A stretch of 13,829 bases of DNA, taken from contig JADNEJ010000039.1 in NCBI GenBank assembly GCA_016292295.1, forward strand, positions 1 to 13,829. Reading direction: 5' to 3'. This stretch comes from Candidatus Thiodictyon intracellulare. Lineage in GTDB: Bacteria; Pseudomonadota; Gammaproteobacteria; Chromatiales; Chromatiaceae. The notes beneath the pieces were generated by a model. That model was not told the origin of the DNA, did no database searches, and saw nothing but the letters and a program-made list of their open reading frames with translations. How positions within the stretch are numbered: position 1 is the stretch's first letter; each line of letters starts with the position of its first letter. The position numbers and the translations under genes were made by a program. This document shows positions 7,847-13,780 of the stretch, piece by piece.

Positions 7847-7968
7847 GCCTTGATCACAAATCCGCCAAAGGCCGGCCGGCCCATGTGGGTTTGTGCGCGT
7901 AAGAGCATCTTCTGCAAGGGGGCGGCGACACCGGGACTGAACAAGGTGGGCGGAATTATGATCAAGGC
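7847..7968 (+). repeat. 122-bp TIR element, copy A (complete), inside ilvA
   Basis: Termini GCCTTGATCA and TGATCAAGGC are perfect complements; over 20 bases the inverted ends match at 18. Flanks (CTCAAGCGG at 7838-7846 and CTCAAGCAA at 7970-7978) look like a diverged target duplication of about 9 bases. Element plus flank adds 44 codons in frame between LLLKR and EDLQLVFSFKLRGAY of IlvA, giving LITNPPKAGRPMWVCARK...CKGAATPGLNKVGGI. It has no transposase, so it is a non-autonomous element. Confidence 0.85.
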
Positions 7969-8626
7969 CCTCAAGCAAGAGGACCTCCAGCTGGTCTTTT
8001 CATTCAAGCTGCGCGGCGCTTACAACAAGCTGGTGAGTCTGAGTCCGCAGGTGTGGGCCCGCGGGGGTCATCGCGGCCAGCGCCGGTAATCACGCCCAGG
8101 GGCTCGCGCTGGGAGCGGCGCGCCTGAGGATGGCGGCTACCATCGTCATGCCGCGCACCACCTCCGGCATCAAGGTCAGGGCGGTGCGGGCCTTGGGTGG
8201 GACCGCGGTGCTCTTCGGCGACTCCTACAACGAAGCCTACGCCCATGCCATGGGACTGGTCGCGGAGTTGGGTCTCACCTTCGTTCACCCCTTCGACGAC
8301 CCGCAGGTGTTTGCCGGCCAGGGGACTATCGGCATGGAGATCCTGCGCCAGCACCCGGAGCCCCCCACGCCATCTTTGTCCCCGTGGGCGGCGGTGGACT
8401 CATCGCCGGCATCGCCGCCTATGTAAAGTAGCTGACACCTCAGGTGCGCATCATCGGCGTGGAGCCGAAGGACGCGCCGACCCTGCACGCGGCCCTGGCG
8501 GCGGGGCGCGCCCGGTGGAACTCGCGCAGGTCAGCCTGTTCGCGGACGGAGTGGCGGTACGGCGCATCGGGGCCGAGACCTTTCTGGTTGCAAGCCTTCG
8601 CGTGGACGAGGTGATACTGGTCGGCG

Positions 8627-8722
8627 GCCTTGATCAAAAATCCGCCCAAGGCCGGCCGGCCCATATGGGTTTGCTGGCGCAAAACCATGTTCTGCAAGGG
8701 ATCGGCGACGTCAGGACTGAAC
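8627..8722 (+). repeat. 122-bp TIR element, copy B (3'-truncated), inside ilvA
   Basis: Begins with the same terminus GCCTTGATCA and follows copies A and C as far as GGACTGAAC, then switches straight to ilvA sequence (TACGAAGACACTCGC, YEDTRG). The last 26 bases, including the right terminus, are absent, and so is the IlvA stretch expected between DEVILV and YEDTRG (about 13 codons). The element's own frame (LIKNPPKAGRPIWVCWRKTM...) is open and runs in phase into YEDTRGIAEPAGALAV. Confidence 0.85.
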
Positions 8723-9435
8723 TACGAAGACACTCGCGGTATCGCCGAGCCCGCCGGGGCCTTGGCCGTGGCCGAGATGAAGCGCATGTGGCGCGCACCG
8801 GCTGCCGCGGCGAACACCTGGTGGCGATCGAAAGTGGGGCCAACATGACCTTTGACCGGCTGCGCCATGTGGTCGAGCGGGCGGAGTTGGGTGAGCGGCG
8901 CGAAGCCCTGCTGGCGGTGGCGATCTCTGAGCGGCCCGGGAGCTTCCTCGCCTTTTACCGGGCGATCGGTGAACAGCAAATCACCGAGTTCAACTACAGT
9001 TTTGCCGACCCCGATCAGGCCAAGGTCCCCGTGGGGGGTGGAGTTGGGTCGCGGCGACGCGGAGCGTGCCTAGTTGATCGACCAACTCCGACACCAGGGA
9101 TTGGGGGGTGCTGGACATGACGGACAACGAGACCGCGAAGTTGCACCTTCGCTACATGGTGGGTGGCACGCCCCGGGAGCCGGCGAGTCCACTGGTGAGA
9201 CCCCCGGCGAGACAGTCGTCCGGTTCGAGTTTCCGGAGCGCCCAGGGGCCTTGCTGGACCTGCTCACCGAGTTCGGCATGCGCAGGAACATCATCCTCTT
9301 CCACTACCTCAACCAAGGGGCCGCCTATGGCCGGGTGCTGATGGGGGCGACGGTCTCGCAAGCAGAGCAGGCCGATTTCCGCCGCTCCCTGGACGTTCTT
9401 GGCTACCCCCATTGGGAGGAGACCGACAACCCGGC

Positions 9436-10116
9436 TTATCGGCTCTTCGCCGGCAAGCTGGCGCGCCGATAGATGCGCCTTTCGGTCGCCACGGCGTCGA
9501 GTGGCACGTCCCAGGGGCGGAGCGCCAGCCGGGTGACGCGCTGACATTCGTGGGCGATGCCGATGAGGCGCGGCCGCAGCCAGTGTCGGCGCTGCCGCAG
9601 GAAGGCCAGGGTGCGGTCATAGTAGCCGCCACCCATGCCGAGGCGGTTGCAGTGCGCGTCGAATCCGACCAGCGGGACCAGGATCAGGTCGAGTGCCCAG
9701 GTTTGATGTGGGCCTTGCCGGCCGCGCCGGGGCTCGGGTATCCCGAGGCGATTGGCGGTCAGCGTGTCGCCCGGTGCGTAGCGAACAAACCACAGACGGC
9801 GCTGCTGCCCCGGACGCAACACGGGCAGCAAGATGCTTGCGCCGCCGCCGCGTTGGGCCGCAGCGAGCAGGGGGTGCGGGTCCAGTTCGCCGTCCGCCGG
9901 CCAAAACGCGGCGATCCGTCGGGCGCATCGGAAGTCGCGCTCCCGCCCCAGCACCCGGGTGAGTGCCATCGCGTGAAGTTGCTGATCGTGGCGGGAAAGG
10001 CGACGCCGCGCCGCGCGCAGTTGCCGCCGCAGGGCCGGCGGGGAACTCGCTACTTGAGGACCCGGCTGCGGGGCTGGGCCGAGGCAACGCTCAGCGACCG
10101 ACGGAGACTTGGTCAT
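9436..10116 (-). CDS. ygfA: 5-formyltetrahydrofolate cyclo-ligase family protein
   Basis: Converts 5-formyl-tetrahydrofolate to 5,10-methenyl-tetrahydrofolate with ATP, clearing a folate side product; cytoplasmic. From the ATG at 10116 it is 226 aa, somewhat above the usual 180-200. Visible motifs: the basic N-terminal helix RRQLRAARRRLS (30-41), WPADGELDP (72-80), NRLGMGGGYYDR (157-168), the hallmark nucleotide/substrate loop, and PWDVPLDAVATE (201-212). The first 25 or so residues are Pro-rich and not family-like, so the true start may be later, or a rare codon. The frame stays open upstream to 10224, but that part would run into 6S RNA. It lies downstream of ssrS and zapA, as in other gammaproteobacteria. 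Its last 12 codons overlap, tail to tail, the 3' end of the ilvA pseudogene. Confidence 0.9.
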   Translation of the reverse strand: MTKSPSVAERCLGPAPQPGPQVASSPPALRRQLRAARRRLSRHDQQLHAMALTRVLGRERDFRCARRIAAFWPADGELDPHPLLAAAQRGGGASILLPVLRPGQQRRLWFVRYAPGDTLTANRLGIPEPRRGRQGPHQTWALDLILVPLVGFDAHCNRLGMGGGYYDRTLAFLRQRRHWLRPRLIGIAHECQRVTRLALRPWDVPLDAVATERRIYRRASLPAKSR

Positions 10117-10219
10117 CGAGGCCGCGTTACCCTGGGCAGGAGGGGCGGGAATCGTTCGGAGCGCCGCAGCGGTATCAAGCGCGGCTTGCTGCGCACACCA
10201 CAATCGGCAATGAAGGGGC

Positions 10220-10411
10220 GACACCCACCGTCTGTGCCGTCGCTAGCCTTTGTTCTTGAACCGCGAGGTTCAAGTGGGGTCAGTCGCGTTGGCTTCAGGC
10301 TTTCCGCTCGGGGGCGGACTTGCGCAACGGCCTCGTGGTCATGTCCCCAGGGTACAAAATAGGCTCAAGAAAATACCCAGCCAGCGGTCGAACACTACAG
10401 GGGGTGTCTAG
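10220..10411 (-). ncRNA. ssrS: 6S RNA (SsrS)
   Basis: 6S RNA binds sigma-70 RNA polymerase and mimics an open promoter in stationary phase. The call rests on position (zapA-ssrS-ygfA, same strand) and sequence. GACACCC at the 5' end (10408-10402) pairs with GGGTGTC at the 3' end (10226-10220) as the closing stem. GTGTTCGACCGCTGGC follows the 5' end much as GATGTTCGCAAGCGGGCC does in E. coli. The 3' half holds the conserved hairpin CTTGAACCTCGCGGTTCAAG, equivalent to CCTTGAACCAAGGGTTCAAGG. The length, about 190 nt, is right. A -10-like TATAGC (10425-10420) overlaps the zapA stop codon and would start transcription near 10413-10408. The ends are approximate. Confidence 0.87.
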
Positions 10412-10420
10412 GGCAAGAGG

Positions 10421-10750
10421 CTATACCTTTTCGGCCGACGAGTCCAGGGCCGGTTGCGCGGACAATGCCTCGCCGATGCGCTCCTGCAGCCGGCCAAGCC
10501 GCCGGGTGACGGCGGTCTCCCCGCCGTCTTGCGCTTTTTTCAGTTGCAGTAACTCATTGGCGATATTGAGCGCCGCCAGCACCGCGATGCGGTCCGAGCC
10601 GATCACCCGCCCGGTCTGGCGGATCTCGCGCATGCGCATGTCGAGTAACCGCGCGGAGGCTACCAAGTCCTCCTGCTCGGCGGCCGGGCAGGCGATGCGA
10701 TAGTCCTTATCCGGGACCCTGATATCGACTCCATTGAGCTCGTTGGTCAC
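10421..10750 (-). CDS. zapA: Cell division protein ZapA
   Basis: Z-ring-associated protein that crosslinks FtsZ filaments at midcell. From the GTG at 10750 it is 109 aa, the same length as E. coli ZapA. The globular ZapA domain is residues 4-72 (ELNGVDIRVPDKDYRI, RLLDMRMREIR, SDRIAVLAALNIANELL), followed by a coiled-coil tail (LKKAQDG...RRLGRLQERIGEAL). GGAGGAG lies just upstream of the GTG. The frame is open for 50 more codons to an ATG at 10900, but that part is the reverse reading of the preceding coiled-coil gene and is not ZapA-like. The GTG overlaps the previous gene's stop by four bases (GTGA), indicating coupling. ssrS follows directly. Confidence 0.94.
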   Translation of the reverse strand: MTNELNGVDIRVPDKDYRIACPAAEQEDLVASARLLDMRMREIRQTGRVIGSDRIAVLAALNIANELLQLKKAQDGGETAVTRRLGRLQERIGEALSAQPALDSSAEKV

Positions 10751-10956
10751 AGACTCTCCTCCATTGCACGCAGCCGCGACAGCATGACCTCGACCCGGCT
10801 GCGTGCCTGCTCGATCTTCTCGATCAGATCGCTGCGCTCGGCGGCTAGTGCCTCCTGGCGGGCGCGCAGGAAGGCGTTTTCCTCTTGGAGGCGTTGACAC
10901 AGGTGCAGCAGATGCTCCACGCCGCGCTCAAACTGATCGATGTCGAAACTGGCCAA
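10747..10956 (-). CDS. Small coiled-coil ZapB-like protein (TIGR02449-type)
   Basis: A 69-residue, almost entirely helical protein with heptad-like leucines (FDIDQFERGVEHLLHLCQRL, EENAFLRARQEALAAERSDL, IEKIEQARSRVEVMLSRLRAM). It resembles the short coiled-coil proteins encoded directly before zapA in many gammaproteobacteria and thought to act in division like ZapB. I place the start at the TTG at 10956: AGAGG lies eight bases upstream, and a strong promoter at 11013-10985 would begin transcription near 10978, so the far-upstream ATG at 11100 cannot be used from it. The stop overlaps the zapA GTG by four bases. The family assignment is from memory of the pattern; the position and coiled coil are visible. 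Confidence 0.8.
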   Translation of the reverse strand: MASFDIDQFERGVEHLLHLCQRLQEENAFLRARQEALAAERSDLIEKIEQARSRVEVMLSRLRAMEESL

Positions 10957-10984
10957 GATCAGGGCCTCTTTGAGAATTCCACGC

Positions 10985-11013
10985 ACTATAGAAGGGGCGG
11001 CGTGCAGGGTCAA
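10985..11013 (-). promoter_or_regulatory. Sigma-70 promoter for the zapB-like/zapA operon
   Basis: On the minus strand TTGACC (11013-11008), 17 bases, TATAGT (10990-10985): near-consensus at optimal spacing. The start point is about 10978, 22 bases before the TTG start codon. It lies in the divergent gap with ygfB; an extended -10 (TGTTATGAT, 11029-11037) faces the other way and may serve ygfB. Confidence 0.8.
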
Positions 11014-11032
11014 TCGGGTCGGTTCCCATGTT

Positions 11033-11662
11033 ATGATCGCGCCCCGCAACGACAGGGGCATTACGGCCGCTTCCGGCGCCACGGAGACTACCACGGACAA
11101 CGACTACGACCAGATCGGGAGCCTGCTCCAGGCAAGTCCGCTTGCCTCGACTCCGAGCGAGGCCCAGGGAATGCTCTGCGGGCTGATTTGCGGCGGGGCG
11201 GCGGCCCCAGAGTCGGCTTGGCTCGACCTGTTGCGACCGGCCCCGGCCCCGATCCCGGACGAAGATGGGGACGCGACGCGCAACGCCAGCGTGCAGCTGC
11301 ATCGCGCCGCCCTGGGTACTCTCGCGCGCAAGACCCTGGACCGTATTGCCGGTCACGGCCTCGATTTCCCTCTATTGCTCCCGGATGACTCCCGCGCGCT
11401 GGCGGAGCGCGCCACCGCGCTCTATGACTGGGTGCGCGGGTTCTTGTTTTCAATCGGGGTCCTGGGCATCGCCGAGCGCGACCTGTCTGCCGAGGTGCGG
11501 GAGGCCTTGCGGGACTTCGCGGACATCACTCGCCTGGACCTGGAGCAGTTACCGGAGGACGAGGAGAATGAGGCGGCCCTGGCGGAGCTGACCGAGTTTG
11601 TTTGTGTGGCCGCCATGCTGGTCTACGAGGAGCGGGCGGCTCCCCGCATGGGGTCGCGATGA
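11033..11662 (+). CDS. ygfB: YgfB / UPF0149 family protein
   Basis: Member of the YgfB (UPF0149) family of small, acidic, helical cytoplasmic proteins. 209 aa from the ATG at 11033. The family N-terminal motif SEAQGMLCGLICGG is at about residues 42-55, and the C-terminal region YDWVRGFLFSIGVL ... LAELTEFVCVAAMLVYEE is typical, ending in a strongly acidic patch (LPEDEENEAAL). Biochemical function is not established in general; in Pseudomonas the homologue dampens AlpA-dependent expression. The start is uncertain: ATG 11033 overlaps a possible extended -10 element (11029-11037), which would require a later, non-standard start before YDQIG. It is divergent from zapA and overlaps pepP by ATGA, the conserved ygfB-pepP arrangement. 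Confidence 0.88.
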   Translation: MIAPRNDRGITAASGATETTTDNDYDQIGSLLQASPLASTPSEAQGMLCGLICGGAAAPESAWLDLLRPAPAPIPDEDGDATRNASVQLHRAALGTLARKTLDRIAGHGLDFPLLLPDDSRALAERATALYDWVRGFLFSIGVLGIAERDLSAEVREALRDFADITRLDLEQLPEDEENEAALAELTEFVCVAAMLVYEERAAPRMGSR

Positions 11663-12963
11663 CCATGGCCGAGTATGGACGACGTCGCCGCGCCCTGCTC
11701 AAGGCCATCGGTGCGAATGGGCTCGCTATCCTGCCGGCCGCCCACGAGACGATCCGTAACCGCGACGTCCACTACCCATTCCGGCAGACGAGCGATTTCA
11801 CGTACCTCACCGGGTTCCCGGAACCCGAGGCCCTGGCGGTCTTCGCCCCCGGGCGTAAGGCGGGGGAGTTCGTCCTGTTCTGCCGTCCCCGCGACCCGGA
11901 GCGGGAGCAGTGGGACGGCTATCGGGCCGGGGTCGAGGGGGCCACGGCGACCTTCAAGGCCGACGAGGCGCATCCCTTAAGCGAACTCGACAGCCTGATG
12001 CCGGGGCTGATCGATGGGCGCGACCGGCTCCTGTTCCCCATCGGCGCCGATGCGGCCTTCGACACCCGCGTCTTCGGTTGGGTCAATCAGGTGCGGTCCA
12101 ATGTGCGCAAGGGCGCGCTCCCGCCAGAGACCTTCGTCACCATTGAGGCGCTCCTGCACGAGCAGCGCCTGCGCAAGGGTGAGGCCGAGGTCAAGCTCGT
12201 GCGCCGGGCGGCGCACATCTCCGCCGCCGGCCATCGCGGGCTGATGCGGATGTGCCGCCCGGGCCGCGGCGAGTCCGAACTGGAGACGCAGTTCCTGCAC
12301 CACTGTGCCGCCGCGGGGGCGCGCTTCCAGGCCTATCCGCCCATCGTTGCCGGCGGGGCCCGCGCCTGCGTCCTACACTATGTGGAAAATTGTGCGACCC
12401 TCAATGGCGGCGACCTGGTGCTGGTCGATGCGGGCTGCGAGTTGCACGGCTACGCCTCGGACATCACCCGCACCTTTCCGGTCAACGGCCGTTTCACCCC
12501 GCCCCAGCGTGCGCTGTACGAACTGGTCCTGGCGGCCCAGCTTGCCGCGATTGCAAAGGCTCGTCCCGGTAACCGTTGGATCGAGCCCCACGAGGCGGCG
12601 CTCAAGGTCCTAACCAAGGGCCTGATCCGTTTCGGCATACTCGAAGGCAAGACGGCCAAGCTGATCAAGGACGAGGCCTATAAGCCCTATTACATGCACC
12701 GCACCGGTCACTGGCTCGGCATGGACGTGCACGACGTGGGCCACTACAAGGAGCGCGGTGAGTGGCGTCGCCTGGAGGCCGGCATGGTGCTGACGGTGGA
12801 GCCGGGGCTCTACATGCCGGCCACTGAGGCGGTCCCCACGCCATATCAAGGCATCGGCATCCGGATCGAGGACGATGTGCTGATCACGCCGGACGGCAAC
12901 GAGGTCCTCTCCGCCACGGCGCCCAAGGACCCGGATGCGATCGAGGCGCTGATGGCGGGCTGA
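11659..12963 (+). CDS. pepP: Xaa-Pro aminopeptidase (aminopeptidase P)
   Basis: Dinuclear Mn-dependent cytoplasmic peptidase that removes N-terminal residues preceding proline. 434 aa, close to E. coli PepP (441). An N-terminal AMP_N domain (about 1-165; HYPFRQTSDFTYLTGFPEPEA) precedes a pita-bread catalytic domain. The five metal ligands are all present: D257 and D268 (VDAGCELHGYASD), H351 (HRTGHWLG), E380 (TVEPGLY) and E403 (RIEDDVL), each three less than E. coli numbering. The ATG at 11659 overlaps the ygfB stop (ATGA), which fixes the start; the frame stays open upstream inside ygfB only by chance. In E. coli ubiH and ubiI follow, but here nothing recognisable does. Confidence 0.96.
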   Translation: MTMAEYGRRRRALLKAIGANGLAILPAAHETIRNRDVHYPFRQTSDFTYLTGFPEPEALAVFAPGRKAGEFVLFCRPRDPEREQWDGYRAGVEGATATFKADEAHPLSELDSLMPGLIDGRDRLLFPIGADAAFDTRVFGWVNQVRSNVRKGALPPETFVTIEALLHEQRLRKGEAEVKLVRRAAHISAAGHRGLMRMCRPGRGESELETQFLHHCAAAGARFQAYPPIVAGGARACVLHYVENCATLNGGDLVLVDAGCELHGYASDITRTFPVNGRFTPPQRALYELVLAAQLAAIAKARPGNRWIEPHEAALKVLTKGLIRFGILEGKTAKLIKDEAYKPYYMHRTGHWLGMDVHDVGHYKERGEWRRLEAGMVLTVEPGLYMPATEAVPTPYQGIGIRIEDDVLITPDGNEVLSATAPKDPDAIEALMAG

Positions 12964-13196
12964 TCGATGGCGCATGCAGTTTCGCTCGGCGCCCCACTGG
13001 AGCCGTTCGGCCGCCGCGGTTTCACCGAGGGATGTAAACCGTGAGTGCAGTCCTGAAAGACCTCTGATTCAATTTCCGGCCGCGAAAAACAGAAAACGCA
13101 CATACGTCGACTATACGTTCGTCTCCTATGACGTCGATGTCCGAACACGACCTACGGCGGTCCGGTTGGCTGCCGCCCCAGAGGAGAGCCTCAGCC
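12964..13196. other. Gene-poor spacer after pepP
   Basis: No convincing gene. A 25-codon frame (12967-13044, MAHAVSLGAPLEPFGRRGF...) starts three bases after the pepP stop but matches nothing I know and is not called. No ubiH sequence is seen where synteny would predict it. The distal part (about 13090-13190) carries the upstream region of the antitoxin gene, including a GTCGAC palindrome and a possible -10 TATACG near 13112. Confidence 0.5.
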
Positions 13197-13465
13197 ATGC
13201 GCATCGACGCCGACTTGGACCCGGTTCACAGTGAGCGACTGAAGACCCTCCAAGGCCGCCTGAACCGACCCTTGCCGGAGGTCCTGGCGATTGCCATCGA
13301 TGCCGCCTTGAGTGGGCTTTACCAGGAAAACCAGCCGGTGAAATCCCCCCTCTATGAGGCCCTGGAGTCAATCGGCTTCATCGGCTGCATCGACGAGGAC
13401 CCTAGCCTCTCGGCCGACTACAAGTCCCGTCTGGATTTGCCGCCAAGATGGGGACGCTACCTTGA
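13197..13465 (+). pseudogene. Ribbon-helix-helix-type antitoxin, frameshifted
   Basis: Antitoxin-like gene: MRIDADLDPVHSERLKTL (short beta strand and helix), GRLNRPLPEVLAIAIDAAL, then the toxin-binding tail SPLYEALESIGFIGCIDEDPSLSADYKSRLD. GAGGAG precedes the ATG. After SRLD one base is missing (GATTTGCCGCC at 13435-13445). Restoring it gives ...FAAKMGTLP and a TGA at 13463-13465 that overlaps the toxin start by four bases (TTGA), the usual layout. As it stands, the frame reads on to a stop at 13512-13514 with an unrelated Arg-rich tail, so an extended protein of about 105 residues could still be made. It might retain DNA binding, since the lesion is downstream of the RHH part. Confidence 0.65.
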
Positions 13466-13667
13466 TCATCGTCGGTACAGGCGCTTGGGTCGGGCTCGCC
13501 AACCGTCGAGATGACTACCACGAACCCTGCCGACGCTTCTTCCTCGTCAATCGCGAACCGTTGGAAAAGACACGAACAATTCTTCAATCTGCTCAAACAG
13601 GACGGCTGAGCATCTCCGGCCTGGCCGGCGATAGGCCGCGGCCTGACTGCATCACCCCAGCACGGCC
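13462..13667 (+). pseudogene. PIN-domain toxin remnant with mutated catalytic Asp
   Basis: Starts with TTG at 13462 overlapping the antitoxin: MIIVGTGAWVGLANRRDDYHEPCRRFFLVNREPL. This matches the start of VapC-like PIN ribonucleases (IxVDTGxW), except that the first catalytic Asp is Gly (codon GGT at 13474-13476 instead of GAT). After NREPL the family sequence (usually TTWPVxTETCYLL) is missing, and the trace continues in another frame as KRHEQFFNLLKQDG before a TGA (about 13604-13606), indicating an internal deletion with frameshift. Copy C of the 122-bp element follows at once. Two independent defects make a functional toxin very unlikely. The PIN assignment rests on the N-terminal motif and the TA layout. 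Confidence 0.6.
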
Positions 13668-13780
13668 GCCTTGATCACAAATCCGCCCAAGGCCGGCCGA
13701 CTCATGTGGGTTTGCGCGCGCAAGACCATGCTCCGTAAGGGAGCGGCGACGCCGGGACTGAACAAGGTGGGCGGAATTAT
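13668..13780 (+). repeat. 122-bp TIR element, copy C, cut by an IS630-type end
   Basis: Starts with GCCTTGATCA and follows copy A to GGCGGAATTAT, where the last nine bases (GATCAAGGC in copy A) are replaced by IS sequence. The frame LITNPPKAGRLMWVCARKTM...KGAATPGLNKVGGI is open. It lies just after the decayed PIN toxin. About eleven codons differ from copy A, roughly half of them synonymous. Confidence 0.85.

Larger units (their letters stand above)
7724..9472 (+). pseudogene. ilvA: Threonine ammonia-lyase (IlvA), heavily degraded
   Basis: Biosynthetic threonine deaminase (PLP enzyme; threonine to 2-oxobutanoate, first step of isoleucine synthesis). Fragments over three frames rebuild nearly the whole family, in order: RILKARVYEVTQEPPL, FSFKLRGAYNKL (PLP lysine), SAGNHAQG, VPVGGGGLIAGIAAYVK, VAIESGANMTFDRLRHV, two ACT-type regulatory segments (PGSFLAFYRAIG; PGALLDLLTEFG) and the C-terminus NPAYRLFAGK. 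Lesions: element inserted at 7847-7978; extra G in the run at 8063-8067; missing C at 8361-8366; TAG at 8429-8431; two extra bases near 8505-8512; element replacing about 13 codons at 8627-8722; frameshift near 8790-8815; extra G at 9033-9038; TAG at 9071-9073; extra G at 9103-9108; frameshift near 9165-9215. The start keeps a ribosome binding site (TGAGG eight bases before ATG). Several frameshifts are in homopolymers and could be sequencing errors, but the stops and insertions are not. Confidence 0.93.

Noticed and set aside
8197..9120. 307-codon continuous frame through the middle of ilvA, apparently a long gene
   Set aside because: It joins frame-shifted, copy B and in-frame IlvA segments. 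Only RPVELAQ-like to VILVGG and VAIESGANMTF to FADPDQAKV are real IlvA sequence; the rest is out of frame.
9412..10362. 316-codon plus-strand frame opposite ygfA and ssrS
   Set aside because: It runs across a recognised gene and 6S RNA on the other strand, with no family motif of its own.
12967..13044. 25-codon frame directly after pepP, possibly a ubiH remnant
   Set aside because: No FAD-binding GxGxxG start or other UbiH sequence is visible; too short to support.
7847..13780. CRISPR-like array from the three 122-bp repeats
   Set aside because: Spacing is 0.8 and 5 kb, repeats are too long and diverged, and they carry terminal inverted repeats typical of mobile elements.
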